A stretch of DNA of 64,000 nucleotides from the NCBI GenBank assembly GCA_017614505.1, contig JAGABT010000016.1, positions 248,001 through 312,000 on the forward strand. The letters are read 5' to 3'. Of the stretch, positions 9,204-17,851 are shown one piece after another. Source of the DNA: Selenomonadaceae bacterium (GTDB lineage Bacteria > Bacillota > Negativicutes > Selenomonadales > Selenomonadaceae). The notes under the pieces were generated by a model. It was given only the letters and a program-made list of their open reading frames with translations. It was not told where the DNA came from and did not search any database. Position 1 is the first letter of the stretch, and the number at the start of each line of letters is the position of its first letter. Made by a program: the position numbers and the translations under genes.

Positions 9204-10364
9204 TTACATAGGCGGGGGGCCGCCCATACCGCCGCGCCGCATACCGCCGCCGCCCATGTTCTTGCCGGTCTGAGCGGAAGTGGTTTTGGCAGCCGCCTGA
9301 TAGGTAACAGAAATGTCGTCGCCTTCGCGCAAATCGCCGCTGGCAACTTCAACAAATTCGTCGCCGTAAATGCCAATGGTGATGTAGACTTTTTCGGCGG
9401 ACTGCCTGCCCTTGGGGTCGGTGGTAATGCGTTCGACGTAGGAGCCGGAGCCGTCGGTTTTGATGGCTTCGATAGGAACGCAGAGGGATTGTTCAGCGCG
9501 CCCAACGGTAATATCGAGGCGCGCAGTCATGGCGGGCAGCAGAAGATTTTTGGGGTCGGGGGCGTTGAAGGTGACGTAGTAATAAATGACGGAGTTGGAG
9601 GAACTGGAACTGTTGCCGCTGGAGCTGGTGGAGTCCCAGGAATTGGCGGTATCGGTCTGGGAAATTGTGTGTACGGTTGCAGAAAATTCTTCGTCGGGGT
9701 AAGCGTCGACGGTGAAGGTAGCGCGGGCGCCGACTTTGACGCTGCCAATATCGGTTTCGTCAACCTTAGCCTTGACGAGCTTTTCGCTTAGGTCAGCAAT
9801 GCGCATGATAACGGTGGGGTTGCTGTTGCCCTGAACAGCCATACTGCCGGCGGTGAGGGGTTCGCCAACGACAATGCCGTCCATGGGGGCGGTGATAACG
9901 GTTTCGTTGACGTCGGATTCAGCGAGTTCGACTTCAGATTTGGCGCGGTCGTAGTTGTACTGGGCGTCTTCAAGGGCTTCGAGGGACTTGGCGCCAATTT
10001 CGTAGAGCCGCTTGGTGCGGGCGAGTTTCTGCGCCATGTTAGTCAGCGCGAAGTTAGCCTGATTGAGCCGCGCCTCGTAGTCTTTGCCGTCGAGAATCGC
10101 CACAACCTGACCGGCGGTGACGCGCTGATTTTCTTTGACGAGAACTTCCTTGATGCGGGCGGTGATTTTGCTGGAGACTTCAACGCTTTCGCGCGGCTGA
10201 ATGGTGCCGGTTGCGCTGACGGTCTTGGATAAATCCATACGCATGACTTTTTCAGTTTCGTAGGTTTGAGCGGTTTCCGCCTCGATTTGCTGGGAATAAA
10301 AGTAGTAGCCAGCGACGGCAGCCGAGATTAGTAGCACCGCCGCCAGTAGAATTTTCCATTTCAA
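9204..10364 (-). CDS. RND/MacA-type periplasmic adaptor (membrane fusion protein)
   Basis: About 386 residues. An N-terminal TM anchor (KWKILLAAVLLISAAVAGYY) is followed by a barrel-sandwich/lipoyl half-motif (GTIQPRESVEVSSKITARI), an alpha-hairpin from about 100 to 165, the second lipoyl half (TAPMDGIVVGEPLTAGSM), a beta-barrel and a membrane-proximal domain. A Ser-rich insert near residue 245 and a Gly/Met/Pro-rich tail (GGGGMRRGGMGGPPPM) are unusual. It should bridge an inner-membrane pump and the TolC-type channel encoded 5 bp upstream; no MacB or RND pump gene follows. The TTG at 10362-10364 has GGCGGTG at a good distance; a GTG three codons earlier is possible. Confidence 0.9.
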   Translation of the reverse strand: MKWKILLAAVLLISAAVAGYYFYSQQIEAETAQTYETEKVMRMDLSKTVSATGTIQPRESVEVSSKITARIKEVLVKENQRVTAGQVVAILDGKDYEARLNQANFALTNMAQKLARTKRLYEIGAKSLEALEDAQYNYDRAKSEVELAESDVNETVITAPMDGIVVGEPLTAGSMAVQGNSNPTVIMRIADLSEKLVKAKVDETDIGSVKVGARATFTVDAYPDEEFSATVHTISQTDTANSWDSTSSSGNSSSSSNSVIYYYVTFNAPDPKNLLLPAMTARLDITVGRAEQSLCVPIEAIKTDGSGSYVERITTDPKGRQSAEKVYITIGIYGDEFVEVASGDLREGDDISVTYQAAAKTTSAQTGKNMGGGGMRRGGMGGPPPM

Positions 10365-10377
10365 AAAAATCACCGCC

Positions 10378-11625
10378 TTAGTTTAGTACGGAAAGCGTAT
10401 TGCCGACAGCATGAGCCAGATCGAATCTGTAGCGCGCCACGTCGTAGGTAGCGCTTACGTGATTCTTGCGCGCGGTAGCCAGCGAAACTTCGGCGTCAAG
10501 CACGTCGAGCAGGATACCTTCACCGGCGCGGTAGCGTTCAGTAGCGATAAAGCGTTCTTCCTCGGCGAGAGCGACGGCGCGCTGGGTGGTACGAAGGCGC
10601 AGCACGGCGATTTTCAGATTTTTGTACGCAGTGATAACGCTTTCGTGCGCGGCGTTCATATCGTTCTGCAGGTCGAGGCGCGTCTGTTCGAGCTGAATTT
10701 CCGCCTGCTGAATCTGGGCGCGGGTAATGCCGCCGTCGAAAATGTTCCAGCTGGCGCTGACGCCGCCGGAAATATCTGGGCTGAAATGCCAGCTTGAAGA
10801 CTGCCCGCTGACGCCGGTACCGACTTCGGCGGAAATGGTCGGGCGTTTAGCGGCGCGGGCAATTTCAATATCGAGTTCGCTCTGGTCAAGCTTGAGTTCG
10901 TCAGCGCGCAAATCGTAGCGGTTCTCGTCCGCCAGCGCGATGTAACTTTCAATATCGCCGAGTTCGAGCGCGGTGGAAATGTTCTCAACGGTCAGACCGG
11001 AAATTCCGTCAATCGACATGAGCGTTGCCAGATTGGTGAGGCTGACTTCGTAGGCGGCGTGGGATTTGGCGGTAGACTGCTGAGCGTTGCTGGTCTCAAC
11101 CTGCGCGCGCAGTAAATCGATTCGCGCAGTGGCTCCGGCGTCGTAGAGCGCGGCGATATTGCGTTCGTGGTCGGCGAGGTTTTCCTCGGTCTGCAGGTCA
11201 ACCTGCGTCGTGGCGTAATTTTCCAGCGCAGTGATATAGGCGGTTGCCACGCGGTAAACCAAATCGTCCTGCGCCTGCATGAAGTTCAGCCGCGCCACGT
11301 CAATTCCAAGTTCAGCGGATTTGATTTGCGATTCGAGTTTGTTGCCGGAATAAATTGGCAGGGAGCCGCGCAGACGTGCAGACGCGCTTTCGGAAATGGA
11401 ACTGCCCTCGGCTTTGGACGCATTGGCGCTGCCGCTGGCAGAAATGCTCAAGCCCTTATTCGCCCGCGAGATTTTTAAAGCTTTTTCCGCCAGCTCGATT
11501 GAGCGTTCGGTTTTATGCAGGCTGGGATTATTTTCCAGTGCAATTCGCGCCGCCTCGCGCAGGGGCATTGCCTGCGCCGCCGCCGGTATCGCCAGAACTA
11601 AAATCGCCGCTAAAAATTTTTTCAT
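10378..11625 (-). CDS. TolC-family outer-membrane efflux channel
   Basis: 415 residues with a clear signal peptide (MKKFLAAILVLAIPAAAQA) and two repeated OEP halves of long amphipathic helices, starting MPLREAARIALENNPSL. The second half has WNIFDGGITRAQIQQAE and RYRAGEGILLDVLDAEVSLA, hallmarks of the outer-membrane efflux protein family. It forms a trimeric exit duct with the adaptor encoded 5 bp downstream. Its ATG overlaps the sbcD stop by 4 bp, so translation is probably coupled. It is direct evidence that the organism has an outer membrane. Confidence 0.95.
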   Translation of the reverse strand: MKKFLAAILVLAIPAAAQAMPLREAARIALENNPSLHKTERSIELAEKALKISRANKGLSISASGSANASKAEGSSISESASARLRGSLPIYSGNKLESQIKSAELGIDVARLNFMQAQDDLVYRVATAYITALENYATTQVDLQTEENLADHERNIAALYDAGATARIDLLRAQVETSNAQQSTAKSHAAYEVSLTNLATLMSIDGISGLTVENISTALELGDIESYIALADENRYDLRADELKLDQSELDIEIARAAKRPTISAEVGTGVSGQSSSWHFSPDISGGVSASWNIFDGGITRAQIQQAEIQLEQTRLDLQNDMNAAHESVITAYKNLKIAVLRLRTTQRAVALAEEERFIATERYRAGEGILLDVLDAEVSLATARKNHVSATYDVARYRFDLAHAVGNTLSVLN

Positions 11626-12746
11626 AGCCGCTGTCTCCCGTAAGATTCATTTTCAAGTTCAGCCAGAAAATTTTCCATTGCAATGCGTTCATCGCCGCTC
11701 AAATCGCCGCCGGTTTCGTGCCTGAAAAAATCCGCGAAATATTCCAGCGTGGAAACGTCCGCCGCGCGTTTAGCTTTATTGGAAGCATTTTCCGCCTCGC
11801 GCTCAAGGCTTGCGAAACTCAGGCTCAAAATATTCGGGAAGGCGCTGTTGCGGAGCTTGTCCATGGCGTAAAGCACGTAGTTTTTATCCGTCAGGTTGGC
11901 GTGGATATAATCCGTGGTGTATTCAGATTCGCGCAGATTTGCCAGTGTGCCTTCGACAATGCGAACATCACGGCGCGGCGTCAGGTCGATATGCTCAGTG
12001 GTAACTGCGCCGGTGCCGTCAAGTTCAACGAGCGTCACGCCCTTGCTGTAACCGGTTTCGTCGAAGGAATATTTGAGCAGAGAGCCGCTGTACCGCACGA
12101 CAAAGCCGGTTTTCTTCATGGTCTGGGGCTTGTGCAGGTGACCGAGCGCGGTGTAGTTGAAGTCGGAAAAAATTTGCGCGTCGACGTTGCCGATACCGCC
12201 AACGAGTTTGTGTTCAGATTCGGAAACAACGCCGCCCGTAACGAAAAGGTGAGCGACTGCCACGCTGCGTTTACCTGCTGGAATTTTTTTGCGCGCCTCG
12301 TCGACGTAGAATTTGTTGGCGTCGTCTACGTCCTGCGCGAAAATATTTTTAATTTCAGCCGAGTTGCGGTAGGGCATCAGCGCGAAATAAACTTCGCCAA
12401 ATTTATCTTCAAGCGCAACGGGTTCGCTGGCGTTGATAAAAAAATTCTGCCGCGCCAAAATCCTGCTGCCGAAATTCAGCCGCGCAAGGCTGTCGTGGTT
12501 GCCGGAAATGCAAAGCACAGGGATTTTCCTGCTGATAATTTTGTAAACAGTTTCGTCAAAAAGCGCAACGGCGTCAACCGGCGGAATGTTGCGGTCGTAA
12601 ACGTCACCGGCAATAACAACGGCGTCGGGCTTAGTATCGTCTATCAGTTTTAAAAGTTCGTTCAGAATGTAAATCTGGTCGTCAAGGAGCGGCTGGCTCT
12701 TCAAAGTCTTGCCGAGGTGCCAGTCAGCAGTATGAATGAATCGCAT
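11622..12746 (-). CDS. sbcD: SbcD-type DNA exonuclease/endonuclease subunit
   Basis: 374-residue calcineurin-like phosphoesterase of the SbcD/Mre11 family. The metal-binding motifs are in order: FIHTADWHLGK (DxH), VIAGDVYDR (GD), CISGNHDSLARL (GNHD), VAVAHLFVTGG and ALGHLHKPQ (GHxH). SbcD normally forms a complex with the SMC-like ATPase SbcC that cuts hairpins and blocked DNA ends. No sbcC follows; the next gene is tolC-like. The ATG at 12744-12746 has GGGAGGAA 7-8 nt upstream and is preferred over an in-frame start 16 codons earlier that would place the promoter inside the gene. Confidence 0.93.
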   Translation of the reverse strand: MRFIHTADWHLGKTLKSQPLLDDQIYILNELLKLIDDTKPDAVVIAGDVYDRNIPPVDAVALFDETVYKIISRKIPVLCISGNHDSLARLNFGSRILARQNFFINASEPVALEDKFGEVYFALMPYRNSAEIKNIFAQDVDDANKFYVDEARKKIPAGKRSVAVAHLFVTGGVVSESEHKLVGGIGNVDAQIFSDFNYTALGHLHKPQTMKKTGFVVRYSGSLLKYSFDETGYSKGVTLVELDGTGAVTTEHIDLTPRRDVRIVEGTLANLRESEYTTDYIHANLTDKNYVLYAMDKLRNSAFPNILSLSFASLEREAENASNKAKRAADVSTLEYFADFFRHETGGDLSGDERIAMENFLAELENESYGRQRL

Positions 12747-12765
12747 AAAAAATTCCTCCCGCGTC

Positions 12766-12794
12766 ATTTTATCACGCCGCCGAAAAATTAACAA
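12766..12794 (-). promoter_or_regulatory. Promoter of sbcD and the downstream run
   Basis: On the minus strand, TTGTTA (12794-12789), a 17-bp spacer, then TAAAAT (12771-12766) preceded by TGA, an extended -10. The expected start of transcription lies about 10 nt before the sbcD ATG. Confidence 0.65.
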
Positions 12795-12800
12795 TGGCGT

Positions 12801-12829
12801 TCGACTTTTGAAAAATCCTGTGATATACT
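12801..12829 (+). promoter_or_regulatory. Promoter of the lrp-like operon
   Basis: TCGACT (12801-12806), 17 bp, then TATACT (12824-12829) preceded by TGA (12821-12823), an extended -10. GGAGG precedes the ATG at 12863. Confidence 0.65.
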
Positions 12830-12862
12830 TTGGCGGAAAAATTTTTATAGCCGGAGGTTGCT

Positions 12863-13342
12863 ATGAGAGAACTGCTTGAAATTTTGGAGAAGAACGCACG
12901 AATCCCCCTGCCGGAGCTCGCCGCGATACTTCAGAAATCCGAATACGAAATCGAAAAAGATATTGAACGCCTCGAACGCGAAAAAATAATTCTGTCGTAC
13001 AACACGCAGATTGACTGGGAAAAATTCGGCGACGATACCGTTACCGCCGTCATTGAAATTAATCTGACGCCGCAGCGCGAAGTTGGTTTCGACGCCATTG
13101 CCGAGCGAATTTACCGCTTCGACGAAGTTAAGACGGTTTACCTTATGAGCGGGAATTTCGACCTGCTGGTTATCATTGAAGGCAAATCGCTCAAGGACGT
13201 TGCGAACTTTGTAGCGACGCGGCTTTCGACGATTGACGGCGTAACGCAGACGCGCAGTCACTTCATGCTGAAGGCGTACAAGAAAGACGGCGTGATTATC
13301 GACGACGAGGAACATGACAGAAGGCTGGTGGTATCGCCGTGA
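12863..13342 (+). CDS. Lrp/AsnC family transcriptional regulator
   Basis: 159 residues. An N-terminal winged helix-turn-helix (ELLEILEKNARIPLPELAAIL, then EKDIERLEREKII) is followed by a RAM/ACT-like ligand domain (EINLTPQREVGFDAIAERI, VYLMSGNFDLLVIIEG). The length is normal for the family. Its GTGA overlap with the following aminotransferase matches the B. subtilis yugG-yugH arrangement, so it probably controls that gene in response to an amino acid. SD GGAGG 7 nt before the ATG. Confidence 0.93.
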   Translation: MRELLEILEKNARIPLPELAAILQKSEYEIEKDIERLEREKIILSYNTQIDWEKFGDDTVTAVIEINLTPQREVGFDAIAERIYRFDEVKTVYLMSGNFDLLVIIEGKSLKDVANFVATRLSTIDGVTQTRSHFMLKAYKKDGVIIDDEEHDRRLVVSP

Positions 13343-14514
13343 GCTGGAGCGATAAACTTTCAAATTCCGTGCAGTCAATCGCGCCTTCTGGTATCAGAAA
13401 ATTTTTTGACATTGCGGCGCAGATGCAGGACGTAATTTCGCTGGGCGTAGGCGAGCCGGATTTTGTGACGCCATGGACGATTCGCGAGAGCTGCGTTTAC
13501 GGACTGGAGCGCGGCTACACGAGCTACACCGCCAATCGCGGTATGCCGGAACTTCGCGCGGAAATTGCGAACCATTTCAAAAAGCGCCATAATCTCAGCT
13601 ACGACAGCGACAGGGAAGTTCTGGTAACGGTCGGCGTCAGCGAGGCGATGGATCTGGCGATTCGCGCGGTTATAAATCCAGGCGACGAAGTTTTAATTCC
13701 AGAGCCGTGCTACGTTTCCTATCAGGCGTGTACAATTCTGGCGGGCGGCGTGCCGGTTTCCGTACCGGCGAAAATCGAAAATGAGTTCAGGATTACGCCG
13801 GAGGAGCTTGAGCCGTTTGTTACCGCTAAGACGAAAGTACTGCTGATTGGCTACCCGAACAATCCCACCGGCGCGATTATGGAGCGAGAGGATTTGCTCA
13901 AGCTGGCGGATTTTGCCGAAGCGCATGACTTGATTGTTATCAGCGACGAAATTTACGGCGATTTGACGTACAACGGCGTTCATGAATGTTTCGCCGCCCT
14001 GCCGAAAATGCGCGACCGCACGATTCTTCTGAACGGTTTCAGCAAGGCGTATGCGATGACCGGCTGGCGAATTGGCTACGCGCTCAGCAACGCGGATTTT
14101 ATTGGCGCAATGACGAAAATTCACCAGTATACGATGCTCTGCGCGCCGATAACTGCGCAGGTTGCCGCTATCGAGGCGCTGAGGCGCGGCGAAAAGTACA
14201 TGAAGAAAATGGTTGCAGAGTACGACCGCCGCCGGAAATTAATCTACGACGGTTTTAAAAATCTGGGAATGGACAGTTTCGAGCCGCGCGGCGCGTTTTA
14301 CATTTTCCCCAATATCACGTCGAGCGGTCTGACGGCTGAAGAGTTCGCTGAAAAATTAATCAAGGCTGAACACGTCGCGCTGGTTCCAGGCACCGCCTTT
14401 GGCAAATCCGGCGCCGGTCACGTCCGCTGCTCCTACGCAACCAGCATTGACAAAATTTCAGAGGCGCTCAATCGAATTGAACATTTTTTGAATCGAGGTA
14501 AGAGCCATGTTTAA
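13339..14514 (+). CDS. PLP-dependent class I/II aminotransferase (YugH/PatA-like)
   Basis: 391 residues, aspartate-aminotransferase fold type I. Motifs in order: SGIRKFFDIA at the N-terminus, SLGVGEPDF, YPNNPTGA, ISDEIYGDLTY, the PLP-lysine site NGFSKAYAMTGWRIGYA, and the C-terminal HVRCSYATS arginine. Relatives act on aromatic amino acids or on N-acetyl-LL-diaminopimelate; the substrate cannot be told from sequence. The GTG start overlaps the Lrp stop (GTGA), and the 3' end overlaps the M48 protease start by 8 bp. A separate DapL at 33-34 kb makes the lysine-pathway role less likely. Confidence 0.93.
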   Translation: MSWSDKLSNSVQSIAPSGIRKFFDIAAQMQDVISLGVGEPDFVTPWTIRESCVYGLERGYTSYTANRGMPELRAEIANHFKKRHNLSYDSDREVLVTVGVSEAMDLAIRAVINPGDEVLIPEPCYVSYQACTILAGGVPVSVPAKIENEFRITPEELEPFVTAKTKVLLIGYPNNPTGAIMEREDLLKLADFAEAHDLIVISDEIYGDLTYNGVHECFAALPKMRDRTILLNGFSKAYAMTGWRIGYALSNADFIGAMTKIHQYTMLCAPITAQVAAIEALRRGEKYMKKMVAEYDRRRKLIYDGFKNLGMDSFEPRGAFYIFPNITSSGLTAEEFAEKLIKAEHVALVPGTAFGKSGAGHVRCSYATSIDKISEALNRIEHFLNRGKSHV

Positions 14515-15610
14515 ATCACTCAACAAAAAAATCGCCGCCGGTCTTACCGCAACGGCACTGGGATTTTCCATGACAACTTTTTCACCGGCAGTCGTCGAAG
14601 CGGCGATAGACTGGGGCGGAGTCATTGGCGCTGGAATCAGCGGCGCCGCCGCCTACAAGCAAATCAACGCGCAAATCAAAACTTTCAACGAAACTGAGGA
14701 AGGGCGCACCGCGCTCATGGGGCAGTTTCAGGAAAAATATGGCGTCAATGAAGACCCCGTGCTGAACGCGCGCCTTGATAAAATCATGGCGAATCTCACG
14801 GACGCCGTCGCGCAGATTGACCCGTCGATTAACGATAAGCCCTACAAGTATTTTGTCTCGGCGGATAAAAGTCTGAACGCCGCCTGCAGTCTCGGTCATG
14901 TCATGATGGTCAACACCGGCGCTTTCGATTATCTTGCAACTGATGACGAAATTGCGGCTATCGTCGGACACGAAATGGGACACGGGCAGAAAGACCACGT
15001 AGCCAAAGGCAACAAGAGCCGCATTAACCAGCAGGTTCTCGCTCAAGCGGGCGTATCGGCGGCAGGCGGCGGCACGCTGGCAAATATCGTCGGCAGTGTG
15101 ATGCTAAATAATTCCGTGGCGCACAGCGATAAAAATCACGAAACCGAGGCGGATAATCTCGCCTGGGAATACATGCTCAACACCAACTACAACATTGGCG
15201 CCTGCGCGGCAGTCATGCAGCGCCTCTCCGAACTTTACGGCGGCAAAGCCAGAAATAAGCTCGAAGCCTGGCTCAATCCGTCCAATCACCCCAACACCGA
15301 CAAGCGCCGCGATAACTACGTTACGAAACTTTACGAGTACAGCGGCAAGCACGCCACCGCCAAAGACGGCGTTGTTACGATTAACGGCAAAGAGTTCATG
15401 ACCGTCGCCGCCGCCAATGGAATGTCTTCCGCCGAACGCGCCTACTTCGTGCTGGGAAATCTGGCGCGCGCTTACCACGACGGCGAAAATGAAGCTGAAG
15501 TCACGGTTTACGACGGCACCATTTACCTCGGCAACCAGACGATTGTCACGCCCGCCGACGGTGACGAAGATGTTTACGCGCTGGCTGAAAGGCTGAGCGA
15601 AATTAAGTAA
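14507..15610 (+). CDS. Exported M48-family zinc metallopeptidase
   Basis: 367 residues with a signal peptide ending near VVEAA. The M48 catalytic site is complete: HEMGH (about residue 155) for zinc and catalysis, plus ETEADNLAWEYM (about 200) for the third ligand. Relatives include YggG/LoiP and BepA, which work in envelope quality control. The C-terminal third (NGKEFMTVAAANGM onward) is not part of the standard domain. It is the third gene of the lrp operon, with an ATG inside the aminotransferase 3' end and GAGG about 8 nt upstream. Confidence 0.9.
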   Translation: MFKSLNKKIAAGLTATALGFSMTTFSPAVVEAAIDWGGVIGAGISGAAAYKQINAQIKTFNETEEGRTALMGQFQEKYGVNEDPVLNARLDKIMANLTDAVAQIDPSINDKPYKYFVSADKSLNAACSLGHVMMVNTGAFDYLATDDEIAAIVGHEMGHGQKDHVAKGNKSRINQQVLAQAGVSAAGGGTLANIVGSVMLNNSVAHSDKNHETEADNLAWEYMLNTNYNIGACAAVMQRLSELYGGKARNKLEAWLNPSNHPNTDKRRDNYVTKLYEYSGKHATAKDGVVTINGKEFMTVAAANGMSSAERAYFVLGNLARAYHDGENEAEVTVYDGTIYLGNQTIVTPADGDEDVYALAERLSEIK

Positions 15611-15619
15611 GGTGATTTT

Positions 15620-17158
15620 ATGCGGAAAAAATTTTTGGCAAAGGCTCTGGCTGGGATTTTAGGCGTCGGAATTTTTACCGCGACCGTTCCAAATTTTTAC
15701 GAAATCGGTGAGGCTATGACGCTCCCCTACGAGGAAACCGTTTACGATTTGAATTTTGCTGAGGCGATTGGCACTGAAAAAACTTTGACGGTTGACGGGC
15801 GCGAAATTAAATTTGTCGCCTACGAAAATATCGTTTACGTCCGAAATCCCGCGAATGTCGACGCGCAGTGCCTGAGCATTTACATTCCGGCGGAATATTT
15901 CAGCGGCGGCACGATTAACGGCTACACCGCCGCAACCGCGCCGATTTTCATGCCCAATGGCGTCGGCGGCTACATGCCTGGCGAAATTCAGGCGCCCGCT
16001 GAAAAAACCAGATTCAGCGATTCGCCCAACGCCTCGCTTGTAGCCTTGAGCCGCGGCTTAGTTGTTGTCAGTCCGGCGATTCGCGGCAGAACTACCACGA
16101 CCGACGGCGTTTACGTTGGCAAGGCTCCCGCGCTGATTGTCGACTACAAAGCCGCCGTCCGATACCTGCGTCATAACCGCGGAAAACTTCCGGCGGGCGA
16201 TACCGAAAAAATTATTTCCAACGGCACTTCGGCTGGCGGAGCTTTGAGCGCGGCGCTGGGAAGTATGGGTAATGCGCCCGAATTTGAACCGTACCTGCGC
16301 GAAATTGGCGCGGCGGACGAGCGCGACGATATTTTTGCCTCCAGCGACTACTGCCCTATCACCAATCTGGAAAATGCCGACGCCTCCTACGAATGGATTT
16401 TCTACGGCGAAAATAAATATTATCCCGCGATGTGGCAGATTAAAGCCAACGCCACGGCTGACGACGCCAATAATCCAACTGCCGTCAAGCAGGCGACGAA
16501 TATGACTGCCGCCGAAATTAAAATTTCCAAGAAACTGCGCGACGCCTTTCCAGCCTATGTCAACAGCCTCAAACTGCGCGACGAGTACGGCAAAATTCTG
16601 ACGCTCGACAAAAAGGGCAACGGCACTTTCAAAAGCTACATCAAGCGCAAGTACGTCGAATCCGCGCAGGACGCCCTTGAGCGCGGCGAGGATTTATCCG
16701 GCGTCGACTGGCTGATTTTTGAGAACGGCAGAGTCGTCGACGTGGATTTGACAAAGTACCCCGCTGCCGCTACCAGAATGAAAGCCGCGCCCGCCTTCGA
16801 CAAAATGGATTTGAGCTCCGCTGAGAACGATGAATTTGCTACCGCTGATAACAGCCCGCGCCACTTCAACGCGCTGGTGCAGAAAAATTCTAAGGGCGAT
16901 ATGGCGGACGCCGAGCTGATTAAAATCATGAACCCGATGAATTTTATCGGCAGGGACGACGTGACTGTCGCAAAACATTTCCGAATTCGCCACGGCGCAG
17001 TTGACAGAGATACCGCGCTGGCGATTCCGGCGATTCTCGCGCTGAAACTTCAGAATACCGGCGTCGACGTGGATTTTTTCAGCCCGTGGGGACGCGGACA
17101 CAGCGGCGACTACGATTTGGACAAACTGTTCGACTGGATTGACAGCATTTGCAAATAA
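15620..17158 (+). CDS. Exported alpha/beta hydrolase, subtype-B tannase-like
   Basis: 512 residues with a signal peptide (MRKKFLAKALAGILGVGIFTATVP). The nucleophile elbow is GTSAGGALSAALGSMG (Ser about residue 205), an oxyanion-side PAIRGR lies upstream, and C-terminal GAVDRDT and GRGHSGDYD supply the likely Asp and His. This arrangement and the length agree with subtype-B tannases (gallate ester hydrolases), which are related to feruloyl esterases. The substrate is inferred; another carboxylesterase is possible. RBS AAGGTGA before the ATG. It is the last gene of the lrp operon and is followed by an intrinsic terminator. Confidence 0.75.
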   Translation: MRKKFLAKALAGILGVGIFTATVPNFYEIGEAMTLPYEETVYDLNFAEAIGTEKTLTVDGREIKFVAYENIVYVRNPANVDAQCLSIYIPAEYFSGGTINGYTAATAPIFMPNGVGGYMPGEIQAPAEKTRFSDSPNASLVALSRGLVVVSPAIRGRTTTTDGVYVGKAPALIVDYKAAVRYLRHNRGKLPAGDTEKIISNGTSAGGALSAALGSMGNAPEFEPYLREIGAADERDDIFASSDYCPITNLENADASYEWIFYGENKYYPAMWQIKANATADDANNPTAVKQATNMTAAEIKISKKLRDAFPAYVNSLKLRDEYGKILTLDKKGNGTFKSYIKRKYVESAQDALERGEDLSGVDWLIFENGRVVDVDLTKYPAAATRMKAAPAFDKMDLSSAENDEFATADNSPRHFNALVQKNSKGDMADAELIKIMNPMNFIGRDDVTVAKHFRIRHGAVDRDTALAIPAILALKLQNTGVDVDFFSPWGRGHSGDYDLDKLFDWIDSICK

Positions 17159-17173
17159 ATTTTTGTAAACAAA

Positions 17174-17217
17174 AACGGGGGCGATTTCCGCGCTGGAGGT
17201 CGTCCCCAAATTTTTTT
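17174..17217 (+). terminator. Intrinsic terminator after the tannase-like gene
   Basis: GGGGGCGA pairs with TCGTCCCC across about 15 nt, followed by AAATTTTTTT. It separates the lrp operon from thiT. No TPP-riboswitch core is visible in the 70 nt before thiT. Confidence 0.8.
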
Positions 17218-17231
17218 CCGAGGTGATTTGA

Positions 17232-17750
17232 TTGAAAACGTCGAAGCTGATAAACATATCGCTGATGGTCGCGCTGGCGTTCCTGCTGAGCCAAATCCAG
17301 CTGTACCATTTTCCGCAGGGCGGCTTGGTGACGCTGGGCTCAATGGTGCCGCTGCTTTTGGTTTCGTTTCGGTACGGCGCGAAAGCAGGCGCGCTGGCGG
17401 GATTTTTGTACGGGCTGCTCCAGATAATTCAAGACCCGTTTATCCTGCACCCAGTTCAAGTGCTGTTCGATTATCCGTTGCCGTTCATGGCAATGGGGCT
17501 GGCAGGATTTTTCCCGCGGCGAATGATTCTTGCGGCGGCGCTGTCATTCGCCGGAAGATTTGCGTGCCACTTCATTTCGGGCGTGGTATTTTTTGCGTCA
17601 TACGCGCCGGAAGGAGTGTCGCCGGTGATTTATTCGCTGACGGCAAACGCAACTTACATTGTGCCGGAAATGCTGATTTGCTGCGTGATTCTGAAAGTCC
17701 TGCCAGTGGAAAGACTGCTCGCCGCTATGGATAAAAATTCGCAGCGATAA
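17232..17750 (+). CDS. thiT: ThiT thiamine ECF transporter substrate-binding subunit
   Basis: 172-residue integral membrane S-component with about six TM helices. Family signatures are strong: GLLQIIQDPFILHPVQ, LFDYPLPFMAMGLAGFFP and GRFACHFISGVVFFASYAP, including the Trp/His/Tyr-rich thiamine pocket region, and TANATYIVPE. It binds thiamine and works with a shared EcfAA'T energising module encoded elsewhere. TTG start (17232) with GAGGTGA 6 nt upstream. It is a single gene between a terminator and a repeat-filled convergent gap. Confidence 0.95.
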   Translation: MKTSKLINISLMVALAFLLSQIQLYHFPQGGLVTLGSMVPLLLVSFRYGAKAGALAGFLYGLLQIIQDPFILHPVQVLFDYPLPFMAMGLAGFFPRRMILAAALSFAGRFACHFISGVVFFASYAPEGVSPVIYSLTANATYIVPEMLICCVILKVLPVERLLAAMDKNSQR

Positions 17751-17760
17751 AAAATGCGAA

Positions 17761-17851
17761 TTTAAGAAGCGCCACATTGAGAAGCGCGCCATGGACGCAC
17801 GCGTTTAAGAAGCGCGCCATTAAGAAGCGCGCCATGGACGCACGCGCTTAA
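17761..17851 (+). repeat. Degenerate tandem repeats, 43-bp period
   Basis: A 23-bp sequence beginning GAAGCGCGCCATGGACG occurs exactly at 17781-17803 and 17824-17846 (period 43). Partial versions (TTAAGAAGCGC...) lie at 17761-17775 and 17804-17822. These units duplicate the first hairpin module of the adjoining triple-hairpin repeat. There is no sign of a gene here. Confidence 0.8.

Noticed and set aside
17159-17231. TPP riboswitch expected before thiT
   Set aside because: Only a terminator and SD are present; no CUGAGA or ACCUGAUCUGG-type core.
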